Assembly (NCBI RefSeq): GCF_901709675.1
Contig: NC_051094.1
Coordinates: 13,634,501-13,698,500, forward strand
Direction of reading: 5' to 3'
DNA: 64,000 nt
Source: Syngnathus acus
Taxonomy: Eukaryota; Chordata; Actinopteri; Syngnathiformes; Syngnathidae
How positions within the stretch are numbered: the stretch's first letter is position 1; every line of letters starts with the position of its first letter. Below are positions 1 to 10,264 of the stretch, piece after piece. The notes under the pieces were generated by a model, which worked only from the letters and a program-made list of their open reading frames with translations, was not told the DNA's origin and did no database searches. Made by a program: the position numbers and the translations under genes.

Positions 1-447
1 TAGACCTTCTCAGCAGGCTGTCGGCTTTTTGTGCTCTTCTCCGTACCACATCCATTTCCTTCTGATGAACACATCATACTGACGGGCTAAAGGCTCATAA
101 GAAGACTCTTTAGGAAGTCCGATTGACCAAGATGAGTGAATTGGCTGAGCTACAGTAAAGGTTTTTCCACCAAAGGCCGGATACATAAAAATGAATAATC
201 GATGTGTTGGGCGCTTAAGCTTTCTTCACTTTTAATTTGTTACACATCATAAACCCAATGTGTAGTGCAATATTGCGTTTGTGTATTGTTACCTGGCTAA
301 AATAATGGCCTTAGTCTTTTTTTGCTTAAACAGTCTCCTCATAATGCTGGCCATCTCTGATAAAATTCACATTCTATATGTTATCGTAACCCCAATGAAT
401 GAATTAATAATATTTATAAATACACAAAATAGATGTAATTTTCTTAA
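1..447. other. Non-coding DNA, nothing recognised
   Basis: AT-rich sequence with no recognisable exon, repeat end or RNA. The short ORF that begins here runs on into the SINE at 461-818 and is explained by it. Confidence 0.5.
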
Positions 448-831
448 TAAAGAAAATATCCATCCATCCATCCATTTTCTGTACCGCTTAGTCCCCACGG
501 GGGTCGCGGGCGTGCTGGAGCCTATCCCAGCCGTCATCGGGCAGTCGGCGGGGGACACCCTGAACCGGTTGCCAGCCAATCGCAGGGCACACAGAGACTA
601 ACAACCATTTGCACTCGCACTCACACCTAGGGACAATTTGGAGTGCTCAATCGGCCTACCAAGCATGTTTTTGGGAGGAAACCGGAGTGCCCGGAGAAAA
701 CCCACGCGTGCCCGGGGAGAACATGCAAACTCCACACAGGGAGGGCCGGAGGTGGAATCGAACCCGCACCCTCCTAACTGTGAGGCAGCCGTGCTACCCA
801 GTGCCGCACCGAGCCGCCTAAAGAAAATATC
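448..831 (-). mobile_element. Full-length tRNA-derived SINE with 13-bp target duplication
   Basis: The element body is 461-818, read on the minus strand. Its 5' head has a tRNA-like promoter: a B box matching GGTTCGATTCC exactly (complement of 754-764) and an A-box-like stretch near 785-800. The body carries the gene-less fish repeat text familiar from many teleosts, and the 3' tail is (TGGA)n, seen on the + strand as CATCCATCCATCC from 461. The flanks 448-460 and 819-831 are an exact 13-bp direct repeat, TAAAGAAAATATC, which is the signature of target-primed retroposition. SINEs carry no protein and use a partner LINE for movement. The intact duplication suggests a fairly recent insertion. 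The exact SINE family name was not assigned. Confidence 0.85.
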
Positions 832-2048
832 ATTTGTTTTAAAAATGGCTATATTTACAAGGTATGTCAGAAAATGGTGTCACTTAAGATATATTTCAAA
901 TCCAAACTACAATTTTTTTTTTCACATTCGGAGTAATCATTCTGGAGTCAAGTGCACTTTCCAAGCCCTGTCTTCTACACTACAGGTCCTTCATCACGGC
1001 CATCTTCATGATGTCCACATCTTCAAAATTGAAACCTCTGATGACTTTCTTGACCTTGGGAAAATGAAAAAAAACCCTACAGAGTCAGGCTGAGTCAGTA
1101 GGCAGGCAGTTCCAGCAGAGTGAACTGTCAACTGCTCAAGGCATTGTGAGCAGGCGTGTTGTCACGGCAAAGCAGCTAACAAGTTCACCAAAGATTTTGA
1201 ATATAAATGTCAATCCTTGTCAAGTCCTAAATCTGAGTTGCTGTCGCGTCCTCTGGGTGTGAATTAGAGGAGGACTTCACGATCCTTAATTATATCGTGT
1301 AAATTTGAGCAAATTCTCCGAGTTCCTCAATGGGGGAAAATCCTTCAAAGCTTTCTTTACGATTATCTACTGAGTGAATAATGTCATGTCTTTTACTATA
1401 ATCTTATGAACTTTATTCAATATTGATTATTAACATTTGATGTCTTAATCCTCACATCTGATGAAAAGTGTCGCTCTGTCACTCTTTCTTTATTCTTCAC
1501 TGGATTCTCTTCACTTAACAATTTACATTGGTGCTGTATAAAATAGTGTCTGACTCGTGCTGCTGTCACTGTTCATTAAATGCAAGTGTCACCATAAAAA
1601 GTTGAATCCTCTTGTAGTTTTGACCAAAATGATTTGCTCTTCTTTCACATTATTCTCTTCTCTGCATCACTTGCGTCTGCTTCATACAACCATGACAGCA
1701 AGTTCGTTTTTGCTGAATCAAGTCTACTCATATACAATAAGGTGGATGACTATAGAGCAATTTAAGTATTAAGATTAAATGTTTTAATGTGTTTTCCTTC
1801 AATTGAAAGAATATTTAATTAGATTTTGGAGGCCCAAGGAAATCTCAGGGTGCCAGGCAATTGTCTGTGTTTGCCTATAGATATTGCCATCTGTCCAAAA
1901 TGGGTGGATCTTCAATTATAATATTGTAGTTCCCTTGAGCCTCGATCTGGAGTTTATTTTCATGAATCTCAGTCTTCCACTGAAATGATGTATTACAAAA
2001 GTCTTAATGTTTCTATGCTGGTTTTGTATAATGCGTACGAAACATATC
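832..2048. other. Non-coding DNA, nothing recognised
   Basis: No exon with plausible splice signals, no repeat ends and no RNA gene recognised. ORFs of up to 71 codons here show no domain or compositional support. Confidence 0.5.
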
Positions 2049-2160
2049 AAAGTCAAAGTCAAAGTCAAAGTCAGCTTTATTGTCAATCCCTTCATATGTC
2101 AAGACACACAAAGAAACCGAAATTCCGTTTCCACCATCCCACGGTGACGAGACATACAAG
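2049..2160 (-). repeat. Interspersed repeat with (GACTTT)n tail
   Basis: On the minus strand this ends in GACAATAAAGCTGACTTTGA followed by further GACTTT units (2049-2074 on the + strand). About 95 bp closely match the plus-strand segment 59887-59981, including the shared core GTCACCGTGGGATRGTGG. The match and the tandem hexamer tail suggest a SINE or the 3' end of a LINE. The family name is not known to me. The ORF read across it is not a gene. Confidence 0.7.
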
Positions 2161-2769
2161 TAGGCGACACAAAACAAAAACAAGAATGCCCAAACCATAA
2201 ATAACAAATAATAAATAAAATAAAATACTTTACACATATTCATAAGTCACTGCAAATATGTATGGGCGAGAAGCTATGGAAAGTCACTCACAATTGGATC
2301 CTAACCCTCAGAAATTCGAAATGTAACAGCGTTGATCATATTTTAGTTTGACTTAATTTTGCTTTAAACAATAAAGCATATATTGCATATGTTGTGATAA
2401 TAATGCCATGGAGAGCCCTATAATAAGAATATTATCAATAGAAAACAATAATACAGTGTTACTTGTAAAAGGCTTTTGTGATTAATAAAATAGGAAGACC
2501 ACATATTGTGCATGGGCATGAGTGAACCTCACTTAAATATAATTCCTACCTATTGGCATTTAACAGTTGCTTAGCTAAATGTGCATTCAGTATTCAGCAT
2601 AATTTTATCAAAAATATTTTGGGGAATATTTTACTTGTTTATAGATTTGTGTCACGGGTTTATGTGCTGAGAAATAAAAACCATTGTGTAAAACAGAAAA
2701 CAGTGATTTGCAAATCCTTTTCAACATATATTCAAATGATTACATAGAGACAAGATATTTCATGTTCAA

Positions 2770-2835
2770 ACTGAACAGAATCAGAAAAATCTTTATTGGC
2801 CAAGTATGTCAAAAGGTTTGACAACTTTCTGTCAT
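2770..2835. repeat. Old interspersed repeat fragment
   Basis: The text around ATCTTTATTGGCCAAGTATG (from about 2789) resembles a repeat tail widespread in fish genomes. Only this short part is recognisable, so both ends are approximate. Confidence 0.4.
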
Positions 2836-2989
2836 GGAGACGCTGATATTTCACTCATCCGAAATTAGAACATAATGACCACTCATTACGATTACGAAAA
2901 TAATCACCCTACAAATGACAGGACACAGCAGACCTCCATGTTCCTATCTGTTTCATGATGAAGTTTTCAAATGTCATCTCCCTCCTGGC

Positions 2990-3240
2990 GGATGTAATCC
3001 AGACAAGTCAACCCAAAACTCTCATTGAGTCCCACCAAGGAGATAATCCCTAATTACCGTGTCCATTATTAACCTCATTAGCTGCACCTGTAGCACCGTG
3101 CCTCCACTTCGTAATACGTGTGCCAGCAAACACCCTCGGTGGCTATTCCGAATCAGACGAACAGCCTGTGAGGGGTATTATGTCTGAGGGATTATAGGGT
3201 TCATTCTCATAATCTGGCATTAACCCCAAGAATAATGCTA
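2990..3240. other. Possible conserved non-coding element
   Basis: Non-repetitive, balanced composition, with closely spaced homeodomain-type cores (TAATTA, CATTAG, ATTAAC) and no stop-free reading frame. This looks like the texture of vertebrate enhancers, but conservation cannot be seen from one sequence, so it is only a candidate. Confidence 0.2.
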
Positions 3241-3783
3241 AGATTCTTATCTATGTTTCATTAAAAGTGCGTTAAATATGCGAAGCCCTAGTTTTCTTAA
3301 AACTGAATACATTCGAAGCAAAGCGCAAGGTGCTTTAATTCACTTTTTATAACGCCAGTTTCCCAAATTGTATACAAAGGTCTATTGATTCGTCATGGAC
3401 GGACGCCCATTTTGCAGATGGAGGACGAGGGACAAAAAAGACTGAAGACGGACGGATGTGGGTTTTCGTCCTTCCCTGTAATGGTCCTTAAACTCTCAGT
3501 CTGTCCAATGGATAGGGACGTCCGGACCAAACATCGATGTTTAAAATAAAAAAGTTTGTTGCTTCATGCAGGAGCTGAAATAAGAAGTCTCAAGTGAAGT
3601 AAAGTAAAATTTTCTCTTTGTCCGTCCTCTTTGGAAACCATCGTATGGTGTGTGTACACACTCCACCATTTTAATCAAATTGTGTTTCTCATCTGTCTGA
3701 TTTAGGGATAAAAAAATTGGGTGCAACTTGGTGTGCCAACAAACCTTGTTTTCTGGTAAAATCCCTCCATGACTAAAACTCCC

Positions 3784-4106
3784 TGTTCCTGTCAAACTCA
3801 AGGCCTGGGGGCCAGATACGGCCCGCTACATCATTTGATGTGGCCCACGAAGACAAATTGTGCATCAAATTCGTGTCATTACTAGAATTGCAAATTGTCT
3901 TCACTTTTAATATCTTTTTCTTAAATATTTGACCAGTTTTTACTCGTCTGATATGAAAACGAGTTATTTGTCAGTTTGTTTTGTAGCTTTTACTGTATAT
4001 AATATGAGATGCTCATACATTTATTTGGGTTGACAGTCATAATGGCCCTCCGAAAGAAGCTATGACGACAATGTGGCCCGCGAAAAAAACGAGTTTGACA
4101 CCCCTG
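3784..4106. mobile_element. hAT-type MITE, copy 1
   Basis: About 323 bp ending in GAGTTTGACACCCCTG. The 5' end GTCAAACTCAAGGCC is the inverted counterpart, although the outermost bases have decayed. It aligns along its whole length with 50667-50993, sharing the GGGGGCCAGATACGGCCCGC block and the central AATTGCAAATTGTCTTCACT block. It has no coding capacity and would need hAT transposase in trans. No clear 8-bp target duplication remains at this copy. Confidence 0.8.
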
Positions 4107-5179
4107 CTTTAACCGATACTTAAATAAATTCTTCTAAGGAATACCATTAAGAAAAGTCATTTTTGGTGCCTGCAAATTAAGCCCAGTGTCTAAGAATAAT
4201 GAAATGTAGATGTGAATGCATCAACCTCCCTCTGAGGAGCAGACTTGGAATCAAAGTATCCTCCACAAATCAGAGCCTTGATCAGTGGAAGTGAGAGGCA
4301 CAACTGACCTCTGCTCAGTCAGGGTGTCTAGGCCACTTATAGCCACTCCTTGTGCGATTCATCACAGTGACAGCCAGTGATTGGGAAGTGGACTTCACAA
4401 AGCTGTCTGGCAGTCCCTAATGGGGCCATGGACCGTCTCTCTGTGTGACTCCTGAGACAGAATTGTTCATATTCAATAAAGTTCGCATTATTCACGTAAA
4501 TATTCTACACACCATCACTACGTGCCTCAAGAGCATCTATCATTTATCTATGTGCAGCTGCCACGGGAGGACTGAAGCATACAGATGCTTCATTAGTTCA
4601 AAAGATATTAATGAGCCATGTCACACTGGTCATGATCCACAACATCTCACAGCTCAATGCAATGATTAATAGGCCCTTGAATGCAAAATAATGTACTGGT
4701 ACATATTACATGTACTGAAATGAAGTAGATAGTTGAAATATATAAGTGGGATATATTGTTGTTGTATTGATGACGCCATGACCACCCACTCTTTCCATGT
4801 GTTGTGCAGGCTACTGCAGTGAATTCCATCCATAGTGGCATCACACATTAGTATGCTATGAGAAATGCTTAGGTGTGCCGCAGCGAATTATGGAATTAGT
4901 TCACTTGATTGCCAAGTGAGGAAATGTTTATTACAAATTATGTAGGTATCTTTCCTCATCTAGCTGCAGTATGCTAGTGTGGTATAGGAATAGGTAGACA
5001 ATCTAAATGCCCTTCCATGAGATGCTAGAAGGTGAAATTAAACTGCATATCACTTGTTGCATTTCATATAACAGGAGTTGTGCCTTTTTTCAAGTACATC
5101 AGCCGTTTAATTGGAAGGCCTAGATTTCATATGAAAGTATTTCAGTGAGAAAATTGAGACTAGCTCATCATTATTTCAG
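4107..5179. other. Non-coding DNA, nothing recognised
   Basis: Unique-looking AT-rich sequence with no repeat boundary, exon or RNA gene recognised. Confidence 0.5.
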
Positions 5180-5490
5180 TACCGTATTTTCCGCACTATA
5201 AGGCGCACCTAAAAACCTCAAATTTTCTCAAAAGCCGACAGTGCGCCTTATAATCAAGTGCGCCTCATATATGGACCAATATTGAGCCACTACAGCAGGC
5301 GTGTCCAAAGTCCGGCCCGCAGGCCAAATGTATATATCTTATATATGGACAAAGTTTTAAAATGGGCCATTCAATGAAGGTAAGCCTTATAATCCGGTGC
5401 GCCTTATATATGGACAAAGTTTTAAAATGGGCCATTCATTGAAGGTGCGCCTTATAATCCGGTGCGCCTTATAGTGCGGGAAACACGGTA
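5180..5490. mobile_element. TIR element, type A, copy 1 (311 bp)
   Basis: It begins TACCGTATTTTCCGCACTAT and ends in the inverted form GCGGGAAACACGGTA. Just inside both ends are repeated CTTATAATCCGGTGCGCC-like motifs, i.e. subterminal repeats. The middle has a hAT-MITE-like scrap (GTGTCCAAAGTCCGGCCCGC, from about 5300) and two tandem copies of a roughly 66-bp unit containing GGACAAAGTTTTAAAATGGG. It is non-coding. The copy at 46124-46434 has the same length and the same internal layout. The transposon superfamily is not certain. Confidence 0.85.
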
Positions 5491-6124
5491 TATTTATACT
5501 TTTTGGGACATTAGTGTTTGGTGATGTGCCATGACAAATTCCTGACGTGAGACAAGTGGCTTGTCTCGATTAACTACGGTAAACATTGCTATGCAAAGAG
5601 TAACCACATGGGTCATGGCATCGACCCACAATTAACCCATACCCATTGATGAGGCAGGCAGTTTACTGAGAGGGCTTATATACATATAACATATAACATG
5701 TCTCTAGTATTCCACCAGCCATATATGTTATGACAAGAGTTTCTGTTTGTTTTTGTTGTTGTAGTTTTTTTTTAAACATTTGAAACTGTTAACAGCTTCA
5801 CTCATACTATTGATGTACAGTGGCTCTTCCAGTTTCAAGTTGTCCATAATGTAAGGATATCTGGCCAATATCTGATACTTATGGAAAACCGGGCCCCCTA
5901 TTAAAAGCTTTAAATAGCTTGCATGGGGTGACCTTTCACGCATCCGACTCTGTAATACTGTTTGTTGTATCATGTTGTATGTCTTGGATATTGCGTGAAT
6001 AAACTAAACTAAAGTTGAATGCTTTTATTGACATCGAAGTTGTACCACAAAACATCTCTTTAATATGTAACCCAAGACTTCAATTTTTTTTCTATGGCTT
6101 TTTTTTCTGAAATAGTTCTGCTTG
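5491..6124. other. Non-coding DNA, nothing recognised
   Basis: AT-rich, with a short poly-T tract near 5767 and no repeat ends or exon signals recognised. The minus-strand 81-codon ORF here has no support. Confidence 0.45.
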
Positions 6125-6640
6125 TCTAGACACAGAGCTTTGGCTCTGGTCCCAGCGCCCTTGAGAGAGGTTGGATACGCTTCCACTCAGGAGTTGCCCA
6201 CAGAGAGGTGCTGAGCAGGTGTGGGATACGTATTGCCCCCCTGCTCGGTGCCTGTGCATTGGGGTTAACTCCATGGAAGCGAGTAAAGGGTCCCTCTGAT
6301 CTTTTTGAAGTCCTTGGAGTGGGTGCTGGACACTGGGAATTCCATAACTTTGATGGGAAATTCAATGCTCATGTGGGGAATGAGTGAGACCTGGAAGGGA
6401 ATGACTGAGAGCAAGCAATACAAGCCATACACCAGGACACCCTAAGTCGAGATCCAACATCAACTTTGAGGTTGGCCATCGTACTTGCGGCTGCTTGTCT
6501 CGAGCACTTGGTGGTGTGGTGGCTCTGATGATCGGGTGAAATGGCAGGCCGATCTGGCAGACCCAAATTTATATCAGGCCTGCTGGGGAACATCTAGCAG
6601 AGCCCCCTGCCAGAAGCGGATTCAGTATATTGCCAGTCAG
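6125..6640 (+). pseudogene. LINE (non-LTR) endonuclease-region relic
   Basis: Plus-strand fragments follow the layout of an apurinic-type endonuclease domain of a fish non-LTR retrotransposon. Around 6210-6245 the frame gives GIRIAPLLGACALG. At 6355-6378 it gives GKFNAHVG, matching the family motif GDFNAHVG but with Lys in place of the catalytic-loop Asp. A stop follows at 6385-6387. Later pieces read HQDTLSRD (about 6432) and, in another frame, the region corresponding to the end of the endonuclease (6480-6600). Frames shift several times, the stretch between motifs is shorter than in intact elements, and no reverse transcriptase follows. It is a dead, truncated and internally deleted copy. 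The exact LINE clade was not determined. Confidence 0.65.
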
Positions 6641-7413
6641 TCACCTGACAGAACAGTACGTATACGTGTGTTGTTGCGTGTACGTGTGTGTGTGTGTGTG
6701 TGTATGGCGTCGTGCATGTGTCAAACTGTTGCACATGAGTTTGGCTGCACTAGAAAATGAAATATTTGTAAGGTAGATGCTCCCTGACAGACACAATTCG
6801 TACCCTGCGTTTCTTCGTAAAAACCCTTAAGTGAAGCTGTCAGTCCATTACCATGACCATTTCCTCTTGATGGATTGAAAGGAATCTGAAAGTAGTTGTG
6901 TGTCCATGTGCTAAAGGCAGGGCAATGTCAACCTCAAACAACTGGCACTTCAGTTGCGGCCACGCCACCATTTAGCTTCCCAATACAAGGGACCTAAAAT
7001 AAGCAGCTGGTAGGCTAGATGACCTAAGCAGCAGTCATTATGGAGCTCTTTTCTTCTCTCATTCTCTTCACATCTGCATTTTAGATTATATCTCTCAACA
7101 TCTCTCCTTCCAATCTCTAGTAGAATGTAATTACTCCCATTTGACATCCATGATTGGTTAGGATAGGCCATCTTGTGTAATCAAGCCGTCAGCTGGTTGA
7201 GAGGCAAAAGAAGTCAAAGTCTCATTGTTAACAAAGTGACATTGATAATATATTTACTGTGGATATTAGTGCCTGGACTCTCCTATAATTCGCAATCGTC
7301 ACTCATGGCAACGCCGGCGAATGACTCCTGAGTGGAATCATAATTTCCGGTGAGTGGGGGTATGGCTTTCCCAGGCCAAAAAAAAACAAACTAAATAGTA
7401 ATGGCAGAAAACT
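6641..7413. other. Non-coding DNA with a short (TG)n microsatellite
   Basis: The (GT)n tract at 6684-6703 is the only structured element seen. The rest is unassigned. Confidence 0.5.
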
Positions 7414-7695
7414 TACACTACCGTTCAAAAGTTTGGGTCACAAAATTGTTTGGACGGGTAGTGTAAATATTATTATAATAAAATATTATGAATTAAATAT
7501 TATAATTATATCTTATATTTGTATAAGATTATATATAATCTATGAATATAAATATACATATATATATAAGATTTTTTACACAGAATATTATATATAATCT
7601 ATAAAATAATTATCTAAATAAATATATCACTACCGTTCAAAAGTGTTGGGTCACCAAACAATTTTGTGACCCCCAAACTTTTGAACGGTAGTGTA
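7414..7695. mobile_element. Pair of Tc1/mariner-type palindromic ends around an AT-rich core
   Basis: The left unit (7414-7465) starts TACACTACCGTTCAAAAGTT and closes with GGTAGTGTA. The right unit (7628-7694) starts CACTACCGTTCAAAAG and ends CTTTTGAACGGTAGTG, so it is nearly a perfect palindrome. Such ends are typical of Tc1/mariner MITEs in fish. The 7466-7627 core is almost pure A/T. Each unit resembles two terminal repeats fused after loss of the interior. Confidence 0.7.
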
Positions 7696-8364
7696 TATCG
7701 TGCTAATAGTGCTTTATCTGCACCATACCTTGCCCAAAACATTTTAAAAGCCAGACATTCTTAAATGATTTGAAAGTGTATTAATATATTGAAAACGTAT
7801 TCATATGCTGCTGTAAAGAAGACAAAGAAGAAAACCAAGGAGAAAACAAACTTTGGCATCCTTCATTATATATCGTGTATGACGTGCAGTTTCATCAACT
7901 AAATAATTATCGATATTCATACGCATCCTTGCAAATAAACCATTCACTCTAGCAACTATTTTTACTGAAAGGATTTTAGTACAGTTGTACATTCCTTCAC
8001 TGCTGTTATTTGATCCTCAGTTAGATGGCCCTAATGAAGTGGTTAGCATGTGTTTGAAATATGTAGGATCCTAAATAAAGCTGCGTTGCAGCAAATGTGC
8101 CACTTGTATCAAGTCCATTTTATTTATAGAGCAAAACAACAACTCCAGCTGTAACAAATTGCTCTGACTATACTACAATAAAATCCAATAAAAATATTAC
8201 AAGATTAATAATATTGTTCATAACATTAAAAATATAAATGAATAAGGAAATTAATGACTGCATGAAGCATTAATTTCTAACTAAATATACTACAAGAACA
8301 TTGGCACTTGGCACACAGCAGGTCCAGTGGGAGTTCCCTCCCCCTCACTTGTTGCACAGTCTAT
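7696..8364. other. Non-coding DNA, nothing recognised
   Basis: AT-rich, with short ORFs only and no repeat boundary recognised. Confidence 0.45.
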
Positions 8365-8618
8365 CAGGGGTCAAAAAGTCTGGTCCTTAGGACCCCTATC
8401 CAGCCTGTTTTAGATGCATCCCCAAACACCTGATTCAAATAATTAGGATCATTATCAGGCTTTGATAGAGTTTGCTGCATTTGAATCAGGTGCAATCAAG
8501 CTGCATCTAAAACAGGGTGGATAGGAGCCCTTGAGGACTGGAGTTGGTGTGGTGTCGTCAGGCTGCACCTAAAACAGACTGGATAGGAGCCCTTGAGGAC
8601 CGGAGTTGGTGACCCCTG
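8365..8618. mobile_element. hAT-type MITE with internal duplication
   Basis: It starts CAGGGGTCAAAAAGTCTGGT and ends GGAGTTGGTGACCCCTG, an imperfect inverted repeat of a kind common in teleost hAT MITEs. A roughly 50-bp block containing GGATAGGAGCCCTTGAGGAC is present twice, at 8501 and 8563 (period 62). It is non-coding. No convincing 8-bp target duplication was found. Confidence 0.7.
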
Positions 8619-8664
8619 GTTGTGAGAAGTTGTTAATTGATTGGACATAGTGAAACAAGATTGT

Positions 8665-8851
8665 CACTCTCAATGGCTGCCGGGGATTATGTTTGGATAG
8701 TCAAGTAAATTACAAAACCACACATTTCAGTATTTAGGGAGGTGTGTGTAACTTGCTGTCCACTCTCAATGGCTGCCGGGGATCATGTTTAGATAGTCAA
8801 GTTAATTACAAAACCACACATTTCAGTATTTAGGGAAGTGTGAGTAACTTG
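8665..8851. repeat. Two-copy tandem duplication, 96-bp unit
   Basis: Copies start at 8665 and 8761 with CACTCTCAATGGCTGCCGGG and stay nearly identical to the end of the second unit. No coding frame is conserved. It is a simple local duplication. Confidence 0.9.
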
Positions 8852-9766
8852 TCATTCTTAAATGACTCATTTTATAGGTATTGAGTCACCAAAATGTAGT
8901 ATTTAATGCATGGGACAAAATGTTGGCTTAATCTCATTTTATGTAACGCCTACTGACTCTGAACTATTTCCTTCAATGCCTCTGAACTGATTATCTGGAA
9001 AATGCTATTGATGTGACACTGAGAAATTAATCTTGCATATTTGGACTTGTCTTCCATAACCGATATTGCACCTAGACCTCATTCCACGATACAAGCAATT
9101 AGTGAAGTTGTCCAAGCAGCGAACGGGTCATTTTACCGTATCGGTCCAGCAAAAACACAAGCATGTATAAAAGCTCATAAACGAGGTAGACATTATTTCC
9201 ATGGCATATGGCAGAGTCATGCAAAGGAGGTAGATAGGTTAATGGCAAACGACAATACATAGTTGCGTTTTACAACAGTATGGAAGTCACATAATGATAT
9301 TCATTTGCAGAATAAATCATTCTATTGGTATCACCCAAACATTTTTTTACTTCTTAATATTCTTCTCACTTTTGAAAAAAAAAATGTCAAGGCAATCCAA
9401 TTTCCAACCAACAAGAACTCTTCGAGACAGTATTTTTTCCCGCCGTCAAAGTATTATCAGTTATGAATTAGTGTTTGCAAGAGGGGAAGACACGAAAAGA
9501 ATGATGCAGCAATGTCATGAACTAAGCTATTATAGCCAATTCATTTTGTTGCCATTCAGATTGGTAATCGCATTGCTCTGCGTTAACATGCCATTCCTAC
9601 CGCAACTGCAATTTCTTCTCTTCAATGCTTTTCAGGAGTCTGTGTGTAATGTCTTCCCGCATTAGCTTTTGTGCTGTGACCATGAAAGCTCATGTTAAGT
9701 TGAGGAAAGTGAACAATCACTTCAACTATTCTGTTGTGTTGAAAGAAATGGTTACACCCCTGCAAG
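8852..9766. other. Non-coding DNA, nothing recognised
   Basis: ORFs of up to 123 codons occur but are low-complexity or lack any recognisable domain. No splice-bounded exon was found. Confidence 0.45.
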
Positions 9767-10264
9767 TACCGTATTTTCCGCACCATAAGGCGCACTTAAA
9801 AGCCTCCGCCTCCCTTGATAAATAAATACTATCGTTCGTGCAAAGAAAACAGCATTAGGACCCTCTAAAATGGCATAGACAAAGAGACATGCTTATGAGG
9901 CACAATTAGACTAGGATCACTGCAGAAGAGCAACGTGACAACGATGAGACAATGACGAGAGTGAACTTGGCATGTTTAATGGCGAACTTGCCCAACTGTT
10001 AATTTGGATACAGAAGATGAGGATTTGGACGGATTTGCGAATGAATATCGATTAACAATAATGTGAGTTCATGGTTAAACAGTAGAATAAAGTACAACCG
10101 ACCTCACTGTCTTGCTCCCGTTTTTTGTTTGTTTACCGTAAGTCATGGCATGCATGCGCCCTATAATGCGGTGCACCCTATGTGTGGCTTAAATACAAAA
10201 TAGACCCCGCAATTCAGTCTGCGCCTTTTAACTCGAAGCGCCTTATGGTGCGGGAAGTACGGTA
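9767..10264. mobile_element. TIR element, type A, copy 2 (about 500 bp)
   Basis: Starts TACCGTATTTTCCGCACCAT and ends GGTGCGGGAAGTACGGTA. Subterminal GCGCCTTAT-type motifs are near the right end (about 10160-10250). The interior (9830-10130) differs from the 311-bp copies and has no coding frame, so this is a longer, diverged non-autonomous member. Confidence 0.75.

Noticed and set aside
2013-2243. Minus-strand ORF resembling the ORF at 59790-60053
   Set aside because: The shared text is a copy of the (GACTTT)n repeat, not a conserved protein.
9041-9262. 73-codon ORF with basic His/Lys-rich text
   Set aside because: No domain match that I recognise and no splice signals around it.
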